Program-made: the position numbers and the translations under genes | Assembly (NCBI GenBank): GCA_947458545.1 | Contig: CANGYH010000001.1 | Coordinates: 1,674,001-1,738,000 of the forward strand | Source of the DNA: Cytophagaceae bacterium | GTDB taxonomy: Bacteria > Bacteroidota > Bacteroidia > Cytophagales > Flexibacteraceae | Reading direction: 5' to 3' | DNA length: 64,000 nucleotides | Notes under the pieces: generated by a model | What the model was told of the DNA's origin: nothing | The model's input: the letters and a program-made list of their open reading frames with translations, nothing else | Database searches by the model: none | Part shown: positions 44,448 through 53,500 of the stretch, piece by piece | Layout: every line of letters starts with the position of its first letter | Position numbering within the stretch: position 1 is the first letter of the stretch

Positions 44448-46334
44448 CTACCCCATCCGCTCCACCAGTTGCTCCCACGCTTTGGTTTGGGCGGCCAGGG
44501 CCTGCTCAATGTCGTAGAGGGCCTTCTGGGCGTTCTTCAGGCGGGTCTGGTCGTTGTAGAGACTTTGGTCTCCCAGGGCGCCACGGGCGTAGTCGCGCTC
44601 TTGCTCCAGTTTAGCGATGGCTTCTTCTAGCTGGGCCAGGCGCTTCTTGTCTTGGTCGGGCCCTTCAGATTTTGAGGCGGGGGCTGCCTTGGCCTGTGGT
44701 TTGGCTGGTGCGGGCGTGCTGGCATGGGCAGCATGGGGCCGCAGATTCTCGGCCCAGTAGAGGTACTCCTCCCAGGTGCCAGGGTACTGCTTCAGCTGCC
44801 GGTCTTCTATGTACCAGATGGAGTTGGCAATCTGGCTCACAAAGTGCCTGTCGTGGCTTACGACGACGAACGTACCTTCATACTGCTGCAGCGCCTGGGC
44901 CAGGATGTTGACCGACTGCATGTCGAGGTGGTTGGTCGGCTCGTCCAACAGCAAGAAGTTAGACTCTGAGATGAGCGTCTTGGCCAGGGCTACCCGGCTC
45001 TTTTCGCCCCCAGAGAGCACCTTGATCTTTTTGAAAACCTCGTCGTTGGTAAACAGAAAGCAACCCAGCACCGTGCGCAGCTCTTGCTCGGTTTTGCCGC
45101 TGCCGGCCTGCTTCAGTTCGTCAATAATGCTGTTCTCTACGTTAAGGGCCTCCAACTGGTGCTGGGCAAAAAAGGCTTCGCGCACGTTGTAGCCAATCTC
45201 ACGCTCGCCCTCTATGGGCTCTTGCCCGGCAATGATGCGCAGCAGCGTGGTTTTGCCCTTGCCATTGGCGCCTACCAGGGCAATCTTCTGGCCACGCTCC
45301 AGGTTCAGGCTGGTGTTGGCCAGCACCTTGTTGGTGCCAAAGCTCTTGCTGATGCCTTTGAGCTGCACCACCTGCCGCCCCGAAGGCTGCCCTACTTTAA
45401 AGCGAAAATTGACGCGGGCCGTATCATCCACCACGTCTTCCACCAGATCAAGCCGCTCCAGGGCTTTGACCCGGCTCTGCACCTGCCGGGCCTTGCTGGC
45501 CTTGGCGCGGAAGGTCTCGATAAACCGCTCCGTCTGCCGAATCTGCGCCTGCTGGTTCTCGAAGGCCCCCCGTTGGATCTCCTGCCGCAGATTCTTTTCT
45601 TCCAGGTAGAAATCGTAGTTACCGGCGTAATACTCCAGCCTGCCACCGCGCACCTCTACAATGGTGTTGCAGAGGCGGTTCAAAAACTCCCTATCGTGGC
45701 TGACAGTTACGATGGCCCCCTCATAGTCTTGCAGATACTCTTCTATCCATTGGATAGAGGGCAGGTCCAGGTGGTTGGTCGGCTCGTCTAGCAGCAGCAG
45801 GCTAGGCTTTTGCAGCAGCAACTTGGCCAACATCACCCGCATGCGCCATCCGCCAGAGAATGTGCGCAACGGCTTTTGCAGATCCTCCGTCTTAAAGCCG
45901 AGGCCCTCCAGCACCTCGTCGGTGCGGCTCTCCAGGGTATAGCCATCGAGCCCCTCAAACTCGGCTTGCAACTGGCCGAGCTCCTCGATCATCTCGTCGG
46001 TGTAGTCGGTCTCCAGCTTTTTGAGGATTTCTTCAATCTTGGCGTGTACCTCTAGGGCACGGGCAAAGGCCTGCATGGCCACGGCCCTGATGGGCTCGTC
46101 GGTCTGGTAGCTGAGCAGGTCCTGGTTCAGAAAGCCGATGGTGCAGTCTCTGCTCATAGAGATGCTGCCTTCATCGGGCTTATAGTCGCCGGTGATGAGC
46201 TTGAGCAGGGTAGACTTTCCCTGGCCGTTGGGCCCAATCAGGCCGATACGGTCTTTGGGCTTGATGTGGAGGTTGGCGTCTTTGTAGAGCGGCCGGCTGC
46301 CGAAGTAGAACGACAGGTCGGTAATGGAGACCAT
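44448..46334 (-). CDS. ABC-F family ATPase (Uup/EttA-like), ribosome-associated
   Basis: 628 residues from ATG 46334 (MVSITDLSFYFGS). Two ATPase domains without membrane segments: GPNGQGKST and GANGKGKTT as Walker A, TFSGGWRMRVMLAK and VLSGGEKSRVALAK as signatures, LLLDEPTNHLD twice. A linker between domains binds the ribosome, and a C-terminal coiled coil (LAQLEEAIAKLEQERDYARG) resembles Uup. ABC-F proteins modulate translation and can protect ribosomes from drugs. The frame stays open to 46673 but that part lies in DUF5615 sequence and has no fold. A TACCTTTG element lies 4 bases before the start. Confidence 0.93.
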   Translation of the reverse strand: MVSITDLSFYFGSRPLYKDANLHIKPKDRIGLIGPNGQGKSTLLKLITGDYKPDEGSISMSRDCTIGFLNQDLLSYQTDEPIRAVAMQAFARALEVHAKIEEILKKLETDYTDEMIEELGQLQAEFEGLDGYTLESRTDEVLEGLGFKTEDLQKPLRTFSGGWRMRVMLAKLLLQKPSLLLLDEPTNHLDLPSIQWIEEYLQDYEGAIVTVSHDREFLNRLCNTIVEVRGGRLEYYAGNYDFYLEEKNLRQEIQRGAFENQQAQIRQTERFIETFRAKASKARQVQSRVKALERLDLVEDVVDDTARVNFRFKVGQPSGRQVVQLKGISKSFGTNKVLANTSLNLERGQKIALVGANGKGKTTLLRIIAGQEPIEGEREIGYNVREAFFAQHQLEALNVENSIIDELKQAGSGKTEQELRTVLGCFLFTNDEVFKKIKVLSGGEKSRVALAKTLISESNFLLLDEPTNHLDMQSVNILAQALQQYEGTFVVVSHDRHFVSQIANSIWYIEDRQLKQYPGTWEEYLYWAENLRPHAAHASTPAPAKPQAKAAPASKSEGPDQDKKRLAQLEEAIAKLEQERDYARGALGDQSLYNDQTRLKNAQKALYDIEQALAAQTKAWEQLVERMG

Positions 46335-46338
46335 ACCA

Positions 46339-46346
46339 CAAAGGTA
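46339..46346 (-). promoter_or_regulatory. Bacteroidota -7 promoter element before the ABC-F gene
   Basis: On the minus strand TACCTTTG (46346..46339), ending four bases before the ATG at 46334. A TTG is not found at the usual distance. The transcript would be nearly leaderless. Confidence 0.55.
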
Positions 46347-46516
46347 ACCTATTGGCCATCGGGGCGCAGGCCCGCCCCCCGCTACCTGCCGGCAGAGGCC
46401 GCCCACTCCTACCCCTAAGGCCGAAACCCGCTTGCCCGTGGTGCGCCGCAAGGTGGTACAAGCGCTGGCCAGGTGACAGGAGGAGGGTGGCAGTGCGATA
46501 AATAGCCCCCAAAAAT

Positions 46517-46873
46517 TTATATTATTACCAAAGGGCTGCCCGAACGGATAGACGCTATGGCCGAGGGCAAGACGGTTGTTAAGTGCCTGCGTAAGGCTTC
46601 GTTGCGACAGTTGTGCAGGCTTAGGATGATAACCTGAGGAGGCGGGCCCCATTGGCGTACCATAGTAGCCCAATCATCGTCTTTGGAAAGAACAACGGTG
46701 CCAGGTTGTGCAAATTCCTTAAACAGCAATTGATCTGACTTACCCAAGCTGGCAAGAAATGCAAGCGAAAAGGCCTCTATTCCCGGAAAGTTAGCGCAAA
46801 GCCACGGAGCTAATGCAGGCGGCAATTGTTCATCAATAATCAAGCGAAGTGTGCTGCCACCTCCTACTTCCAT
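46517..46873 (-). CDS. DUF5615 PIN-like toxin
   Basis: 118 residues. LRLIIDEQLPPALAPWL is the family start with the first acidic residue in DEQLPP, FSLAFLASLGKSD and TVVLSKDDDWATM (the DDDW acidic site) follow, and PPQVIILSLHNCRN is the family ending. DUF5615 proteins are PIN-like nucleases, usually paired with DUF433 antitoxins (VapBC45-like). It starts inside the last 10 bases of the DUF433 gene. Confidence 0.85.
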   Translation of the reverse strand: MEVGGGSTLRLIIDEQLPPALAPWLCANFPGIEAFSLAFLASLGKSDQLLFKEFAQPGTVVLSKDDDWATMVRQWGPPPQVIILSLHNCRNEALRRHLTTVLPSAIASIRSGSPLVII

Positions 46874-47313
46874 TGCGACTGGGCAGCTACGAACCTGACA
46901 GCCGCCTCTATATCGGCCTCTCTTAGCGAGGGATAATCATTTTGGATTTCGGCCAAGGTAGCTCCTGCCGCAAGCAAGTCAATCACATCATGTACCCGTA
47001 TCCGTGTCCCGGCTATGGCAGGCTTTCCTCCCACAACAGCAGGGTCCATTGCAATGCGCTGTTGCCAATGCGCTGTGGGCGCTTTGGACAACAACGCCTC
47101 GATGCTACGAGCAGCTTCTGCAGGGCTGGCCGGGATGGTAACAGGCTCGCGCGCGGCCATCTTCATCTCTGCATGGGCATTCCAGAAAGGTTGCAGTGGC
47201 AGATCACCCTCTGCCGGTATCTGCGCGTGCACATGGCCCATACCGAGTGCCTGTAAAATATGGCGCAACAAACCGCTACCATAAGGCGGCACCTCTATCT
47301 GGATAGTACTCAT
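46864..47313 (-). CDS. DUF433 antitoxin with an N-terminal extension
   Basis: 149 residues from ATG 47313 (MSTIQIEVPPYG). The last 70 residues are DUF433: IAMDPAVVGGKPAIAGTRIRVHDVIDLLAAGATLAEIQNDYPSL with the helix-turn-helix-like core. The first 75 residues (including SGLLRHILQALG and FWNAHAEMKMAAREP) are not part of the usual short DUF433 protein. Position before DUF5615 makes an antitoxin role likely. The frame is open upstream to 47532, but that portion lies antiparallel within the acyl-CoA synthetase gene in another frame. Confidence 0.8.
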   Translation of the reverse strand: MSTIQIEVPPYGSGLLRHILQALGMGHVHAQIPAEGDLPLQPFWNAHAEMKMAAREPVTIPASPAEAARSIEALLSKAPTAHWQQRIAMDPAVVGGKPAIAGTRIRVHDVIDLLAAGATLAEIQNDYPSLREADIEAAVRFVAAQSQWK

Positions 47314-47326
47314 ACCAAACCCTAAG

Positions 47327-49087
47327 TTACGCATACAATGCTTCCATCTGCGCCTTGTAGTTGTGCAGAATGGCCTTGCGCCGCAGCTTGAGGGTAGGTG
47401 TAATCTCGCCGCGCTCAATCGTCCAGAGGGCAGGCAGCAGGCAGAACTTCTTAATCTTCTCGTACTGGGCCAGGTCTGCGTTGAGCTTGTCAAGCTCGGC
47501 CTGGAACTTATCCAGCACGGCCGGATGCTCAATCATCTGCGCGTCCGTCGTATAGACAATGCCTTTCAGCCTGCACCAGCTCCGCAAGGGCTCAAAGGCC
47601 GGCACAATCAGCGCCGAGGGGAAACGCTCCCCTTCTCCCACCACCATCACCTGCTCAACCACCATGCTCTCTTTGAGCTTGTTCTCCAGCGGTTGGGGGG
47701 CAATGTACTTGCCGCCGCTGGTCTTGAAGATCTCCTTCTTGCGGTCGGTAATCTTTAAGAACTTGCCCTCGGTAATCTCGCCAATGTCTCCGGTATGGAA
47801 CCAGCCCTCGGTGTCGATGGCCTCGTCGGTCAGGTCGGGGCGGTTCCAGTAGCCCAAAAAGACGCTGGGGCCCTTCACCAGAATCTCGCCGTCGTCGGCA
47901 ATGCGGACTTGCACATTGTCTATTACCAGGCCCACAGTACCCACGCGGCAGCCGGTCTCTTCCATGCGGTTTACAGAGATGACGGGGCTGGTCTCCGTCA
48001 GCCCGTAGCCCTCCATCACGGCAATACGCGCCGCGCGGAACACCCGCGCCAGCCTAGGCTGCAGTGCCGCCGCCCCGCTCACGATGGCCAGTACATTGCC
48101 GCCCAGTGCCTCGCGCCATTTAGAGAAGATGAGTTTGTTGGCAAGGCTCAATTGCAGGTCGTACCAGGCGCCCATGGGCTTGCCGATTTCGTAGCGGTGG
48201 CCCAGCTCCAGCGCCCAAAAGAACAGCGCCCGCTTGATGCCCGTCAGCTCCCGGCCTTTGGCGACGATCTTGTCGTACACCTTCTCTAGCAGGCGGGGCA
48301 CGGTCGTAAACAGCTGTGGCCGCACCTCCTTCAGGTTGTCGCCGATGGTCTCCATGCTCTCGGCAAAGTACACGGCCACCCCGCAGCGCACGTAGATGCC
48401 CATCACCATCCGCTCATAGACGTGGCACAGGGGCAAGAACGACAGCGCCCGGGCATCGTGGTTGGCAGGCATGGCCGGCAGAGATCCGGTGATGTTGGCA
48501 ATCAGGTTGTGGTGGCTCAGCATCACCCCCTTGGGCACGCCCGTGGTGCCGCTGGTGTAGATGATGGTGTAGAGGTCGTCGGGCTGTACGGCGGCCATGC
48601 GTCGCTCCAGCTCGGCCTCGGGGGTTTGGGCCTCCAGGCCGATGATCTCGGCCCAATGGCGCGCCCCGGCCACCTGGTCAAAAGTGTAGAGCATGGGCGG
48701 CTCTGCCATACCCTCGGCGGCCTGGCGGGCTTTGCCCAGCAGCTCGTCTGTCCCGCAAAGCACCAGCTTGGTGCCAGAGTCTTGAAAGATGAACCTGTAA
48801 TCCTCTGGCGTAATGGTAGGATACAGCGGCACAGAGATGGCCCCGGCCATCTGGATGCCATAGTCGGCAATCACCCACTCGGGCCGGTTGGTAGAGATGA
48901 TGGCTACCCGGTCTTTGGGCTGCAGGCCCAACGCCGCCAGCCCCCGGGCCAGGCCACGTGCCTGGGCCACAAATTGCTCTGTAGAAGTTTGCACCCACTG
49001 CCCGTTTACCTTGGCGGCCAGGGCATCGGCTTGCGGAAAGTGGGCGGCCTGGTAGGCCAGCAGGTCAAAAACGCGGGTGGGCTCCAT
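47327..49087 (-). CDS. Long-chain fatty acid-CoA ligase (AMP-binding)
   Basis: 586 residues. It activates fatty acids with ATP and CoA. The AMP-binding motif YTSGTTGVPKGVMLSHHN is near residue 178; further motifs are EGYGLTETSPV, GWFHTGDIGE and LKITDRKKEIFKTSGGKYIAPQ with the adenylation region Lys near the C-terminus. Close to FadD15-type ligases in length. It lies upstream of the DUF433 gene on the same strand and is divergent from purE. Confidence 0.93.
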   Translation of the reverse strand: MEPTRVFDLLAYQAAHFPQADALAAKVNGQWVQTSTEQFVAQARGLARGLAALGLQPKDRVAIISTNRPEWVIADYGIQMAGAISVPLYPTITPEDYRFIFQDSGTKLVLCGTDELLGKARQAAEGMAEPPMLYTFDQVAGARHWAEIIGLEAQTPEAELERRMAAVQPDDLYTIIYTSGTTGVPKGVMLSHHNLIANITGSLPAMPANHDARALSFLPLCHVYERMVMGIYVRCGVAVYFAESMETIGDNLKEVRPQLFTTVPRLLEKVYDKIVAKGRELTGIKRALFFWALELGHRYEIGKPMGAWYDLQLSLANKLIFSKWREALGGNVLAIVSGAAALQPRLARVFRAARIAVMEGYGLTETSPVISVNRMEETGCRVGTVGLVIDNVQVRIADDGEILVKGPSVFLGYWNRPDLTDEAIDTEGWFHTGDIGEITEGKFLKITDRKKEIFKTSGGKYIAPQPLENKLKESMVVEQVMVVGEGERFPSALIVPAFEPLRSWCRLKGIVYTTDAQMIEHPAVLDKFQAELDKLNADLAQYEKIKKFCLLPALWTIERGEITPTLKLRRKAILHNYKAQMEALYA

Positions 49088-49247
49088 AGTCGGTTGGCAA
49101 GCAGTGTAGGTTAAGGTAGTCAGGTGTCCCGGTCGGGTGCAGAGCGGCCTGCCAGGCAGGCACTTTTCGCCTGAAAGTTACCGCAACATTACCCAAAAAA
49201 ATGCTAAGCAAACCCCATGCCGCCCAGCCGTGCCGCCAAGGCTGCCC

Positions 49248-49255
49248 TACCTTTG
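49248..49255 (+). promoter_or_regulatory. Bacteroidota -7 promoter element before purE
   Basis: TACCTTTG, a full match to TAnnTTTG, 27 bases before the purE ATG at 49283. No TTG is seen at the usual distance. Confidence 0.5.
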
Positions 49256-49282
49256 CGTAAGTCCCAAAAAGGCCCCCAAACT

Positions 49283-49771
49283 ATGACCCCAAACCCTGTG
49301 CTGGTAGGCCTGATCATGGGCTCAGACTCAGACTGGCCCGTAATGCAAAACGCGGCCGACATGCTGCGCCGCTTCGGCGTAGCCTACGAGGCCAAAGTGC
49401 TCTCTGCCCACCGCACGCCAGAGGCCATGCTGGCGTACGCCCAGGCGGCACATGGCCGCGGCCTGAAGGTAATCATCGCCGGGGCAGGTGGGGCGGCTCA
49501 CCTGCCGGGTATGGTGGCAGCGGCTACCATCTTGCCCGTCGTCGGCGTGCCCGTACGCAGCAGCAACAGCATAGACGGTTGGGACAGCATCTTGAGCATA
49601 TTGCAGATGCCAACAGGTGTGCCCGTGGCCACCGTAGCCCTCAACGGAGCAGGCAATGCGGGCCTGCTGGCCGTGCAGATGCTGGCCCTGGCCGACAAAC
49701 CCCTGGCCAAAGCCCTGGAGGCCTACAAGCAAGAGCTCAAAGACAAGGTGGCCGCCATGCGGCTGGCCTAA
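49283..49771 (+). CDS. purE: N5-carboxyaminoimidazole ribonucleotide mutase PurE
   Basis: 162 residues from ATG 49283. Class I PurE shifts a carboxyl group from N5-CAIR to give CAIR in purine synthesis. [41 protein letters not shown] and [26 protein letters not shown] are all present, including the catalytic His of AHR. An in-frame ATG at 49217 precedes the promoter element and was rejected. purK is not next to it. Confidence 0.95.
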   Translation: MTPNPVLVGLIMGSDSDWPVMQNAADMLRRFGVAYEAKVLSAHRTPEAMLAYAQAAHGRGLKVIIAGAGGAAHLPGMVAAATILPVVGVPVRSSNSIDGWDSILSILQMPTGVPVATVALNGAGNAGLLAVQMLALADKPLAKALEAYKQELKDKVAAMRLA

Positions 49772-49848
49772 GGCGGGGCAGGGCTAAGCTTAGGCCTTCC
49801 GGCCCCGGGTTGCGTACCTTGCAACCCCAATACACCACCCCGCGACCC

Positions 49849-50352
49849 ATGGCCGACGCTACCTACCGCATCACCGTTGACGAAATCTCTCTGGGTGCTA
49901 CCCCCGCAGGCAGCGCCGTAGTGCTCGACGGTGGCCGCCAGGCAGAGATTGTGGCCCTGCCCGGGGGCAGCTACCGCATCTTTTTGGGCCACCAGGTGCT
50001 GACGGGCTATGCCGTAGCCCAAGACCCTGCCACCAAAACGCTAACCGTGGCTGCCGGCGGCTACACCTTTACCTGCCGCCTGCAAGACCGCCTAGACCAG
50101 GTCTTGGAGAAGTTTGGCCTCAGCGGAGGTGCCGCCGCCAAAGTAGCCGACCTAAAGGCCCCCATGCCCGGCCTGGTGCGCCGCATCTTGGTGCAGCCCG
50201 GCCAGGCCGTAGAGAAGGGCACCCCCCTCCTGGTGCTGGAGGCCATGAAGATGGAAAACATGATCAAGGCACAGGCCGCCGCCACCGTCGGCAAAATAGC
50301 CGTAGCCGAGGGCGACAAGGTCGAGAAAGGCGCCGTTTTGATCGGCTTTTAG
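49849..50352 (+). CDS. Biotin carboxyl carrier protein domain (acyl-CoA/pyruvate carboxylase type)
   Basis: 167 residues from ATG 49849. The C-terminal biotinyl domain (about residues 100-167) has KAPMPGLVRRILVQPGQAVEKGTPLLVLEAMKMEN, with the biotinylation lysine Lys134 in EAMKM. The N-terminal 90 residues are a beta-rich linker. In Bacteroidota such a stand-alone carrier often serves propionyl- or methylmalonyl-CoA carboxylase, whose carboxyltransferase and biotin carboxylase genes are not next to it here. It starts 77 bases after purE. Confidence 0.85.
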   Translation: MADATYRITVDEISLGATPAGSAVVLDGGRQAEIVALPGGSYRIFLGHQVLTGYAVAQDPATKTLTVAAGGYTFTCRLQDRLDQVLEKFGLSGGAAAKVADLKAPMPGLVRRILVQPGQAVEKGTPLLVLEAMKMENMIKAQAAATVGKIAVAEGDKVEKGAVLIGF

Positions 50353-50451
50353 ACCTTAGAATGATAGACAGGGCAAGCACCCTCCCGAACAGGGAGGTGC
50401 GGGAGCCCATGCAAAACAGCCCTGATATAGAAGGGATTGCCTGTAAACAGC

Positions 50452-50485
50452 ACGGATGTGCCAGGGCACTGCCTGACACATCCGT
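50452..50485. terminator. Hairpin after the delta-60 T9SS gene
   Basis: ACGGATGTG (50452-50460) pairs with CACATCCGT (50477-50485), nine bases perfect, and CAGG (50462-50465) with CCTG (50472-50475) inside. It lies between convergent genes, 25 bases from the T9SS stop; the T-run is weak. Confidence 0.55.
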
Positions 50486-50510
50486 ACTAAAAGGGAAAGA
50501 AGCTTGCTTG

Positions 50511-53500
50511 CTACTCTACCACCACCGTGCCGCGCGCGGTGCCAGCACGCCAGTGGTACATGCCCGCCGGCAACAGACCAACCGCTATGGGCTGGCCCGG
50601 GCGCACCAGTACCTGCAAGACCTGCCGCCCCGTGGCATCGGTGAGCGTTACCTCTGCCGCTGTGGCCAGGCCCTCCAGCACAAAGCTATGGGCAGCCGGG
50701 TTGGGCACGGCCTGCAGACGCCGGCTGGCCAGATTGTCCAGCCCCGTTACGCTTGCCGGTGCAAGCACCAAGGCATAACGGCTGCCCGTTGACTCAGGAG
50801 ACAGGTTTAGGGTCTGGCCCCGGGTCAATGCGGTGGTACGGTTTAGCACCCGGTCTAGCAAGTACACCTGGCGCTGTGCCGTTTGCTCGGTAAGCCGCAG
50901 CGCCAACGTGCCTTGGCCCCGCACTTTGAGCACCACCGTATCGGCCGGGCCTAGCTCGGGCCAAGAGCCGATGGCCAGCGAGCGCCCGTCGGCAGAGACA
51001 GCCGTCAGGGCAAGGTCTCCGCCCATCTTCTCTGCATCTTCTATTGGGTTGAAGCTGCGGCTTGCCTGGGCCGAGAAAGCCAGCAAGAGCTCGTCTGACC
51101 CCTGGCCAGGAGCTGATAACTCGAGGCGAAGCACCTGATCGGCCTGGCCTTGGCGCAAGAAGCTGGCCTGGCCACCCAAGGCATGTGCCGCTGACACAGC
51201 CGCTGGCCGCACCGTCAGCCCGGGGCTGGCTGCCAGCGCCTTTACAAAGAAACTCTGGCCCACGGCAATCAGGCGGCTGCCGCCGTTGACGCCACCTACA
51301 CCTGGCAGGTAGGTAGCCCAGTTTGCAATAGAGCGATTATAGGTCCACCAAGCTGGTGATAGGTTTTGGCGCTGCCAACCTGAGGCTGCCTCCCAGTCTA
51401 GTGGGCCTGCATAGGGGTTGGCTACTAGGTTCCAGCCATTGTCTGCGCTTCCTTGGGGCCAGGCGCAGTTGCTTGGGCAGTATTGCAGCGTGTAGGTGTG
51501 ATCGCCCAGCTTAGGCGAACCCTGCTGCACAAACTTGCCACCTGCTGCATAGAAGGAGGGCTTGAGCCAAACGCGATAGCCACGCCCTACCGGTGCAGGG
51601 TCAGAGGCCGCCGCCCAAGAGCGCGTATAGCCGTTGTTTTGCAGCGGCAGGCGCGCAAACGGATCGTAGCTGAAGAGCGATGAGTTGGAGGCATTGCCCG
51701 CGTCAAAAGTAGAGGCCAGGTAGGTGTTGCTGGGGCTGGCCCAGCCATCCACACGCTGCCCTTCTACCATAGCACCAACAAAGGCCCAGTTGTTGAGGCC
51801 TGGCCCGGGCACAAAGCGCTCAACCGAAAGGTTCTGCGCGTTTTGCAAAGACCCTGCCGCAACCGTCTCCAGATAGGCCTGGCCAGATGCAGAAGACCGC
51901 AGCCGCAGCCGGTTGCCTTGCAGGTTAAAGGCCCCGGCCCCGCGCACGCCCAGCGAGCGCGTTACGCTTACCGTATTGTCGGTTAGCAAAACGGCTCCTT
52001 GGGCCGAGTTGATGGCCAGGGTACCAACAGCAACAGTGCCCGACACCTTGTGGCGCACGCTGCCTTGCAGCAACACCGTCCCGGCACCGTTTATGGCACC
52101 TTGCGCCCACAGGTTGCCCGACAGCTGCAGCGTAGAGCCTGCACCGAGCGCAAGCGAGGCCTGCGGCTGCACCTGCAGGCTCCGGGCCACAAGGGTAACC
52201 CCTGCCACAGAAGGCAGGTTGGCGCCCTGCGCAATCACCACCGAGTCTCCGGCAAGCGGCACGCCGGCAGGCGTCCAGTTGGCCGGGTTAGACCAGTCCT
52301 GAGATACATCTCCGTTCCATTGGGCAACGCACACGCCCGAGGCAGAGACTACCGCCGCAGCCGAGGCCACCGATTGGCAACCGTTGCCATCCGTCACGCG
52401 GACGGTATAGCTGCCAACCCCAGCATTGATGGCCCGCGTAGTGGCGCCACCCGGGCTCCAGGTGTAGGCGGCAAAGCCGGCGGGGGCTTCAAGACGCGTC
52501 TGGTCTCCGGTGCATACGGCCGTCGGCCCGTCGAAGGTGATCGCAGGCTGGGCAGGCAGCGTATCAACCGCCACCACCAAGGCATTGCTTACGGCAGACG
52601 TACAAGCTGCAACCGTAGAGCGTATCTGTAGTGTATAGCTGCCCGCCGTGCTTACGGTGATGTTTTGCGTGGTGGCACCCGTGCTCCACAGGTAAGCCTC
52701 GTTGGCACTCAGGGCCGGGCCCTGCAACTGCACCGAGCCCCCGGCGCAGAAGGTCGTCGGGCCTGCGGCGGTGATGGTGGGGGCGGCAAACGTTGGGCAT
52801 ACCACCGTAAAGGCTATGCGGTTGATGCTGCTTACAGGCGCAATGGCCTCCACATACTGGGCACCAAGCACAGCGCTCGCAGGTACGTTCACCAGGATCT
52901 GCGCAGCCGTGGCAGAGGTAACCGTGGCCACCGCGGTGCCAAAGCGCACCTGGGTGATGCCCGCAAGGTTCTGGCCCGTAAGCGTAACCGTTGTGCCAGC
53001 ACCGCCGGTAGCAGGTGAGATGCCCGTAAAGTATGGTACAGCCGAGCTGGCAAAGAGCCGGGCTATGAAGTTGCGGCCCGTACCGTTGTAGGAGGTAAAA
53101 TTGCCGCCCACCAGCACCTTGCCGTCGGGCTGTTGGGCGAGGGTCCAAACTGTATTATTAAACCCGGTGCCGACGCTAAAGCCGGCATCCAGGCCGCCAT
53201 CGGCATTCAGGCGGCAGATGCGGTTAACGGCTATGCCGTTATATGTGGTAAAAATGCCCCCCACCAGCACCTTGCCGTCTGGCTGTAGGGCAAGCGTAAG
53301 AACTGTATTATTAAACCCGGTGCCGATGCCAAAGCCGGCATCCAGGCTGCCGTCGGCATTCAGGCGGCAGATACGGACTCTGCTCGTGCCATTGTAGCTG
53401 GTGAAGTTGCCGCACACCAGCACCTTGCCGTCTGGCTGTAGGGCAAGCGTAAAAACTGTAAAGTTAAACCCGGTACCCACGCTAAAGCTGGCATCCAGGC

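Noticed and set aside
46335-46673. Upstream extension of the ABC-F gene by 113 codons
   Set aside because: It overlaps the DUF5615 gene in another frame, shows no fold, and a promoter element sits directly before the inner ATG.
47314-47532. Upstream extension of the DUF433 gene by 73 codons
   Set aside because: It lies inside the acyl-CoA synthetase gene in another frame and has a Ser/Arg/Cys-rich shadow composition.
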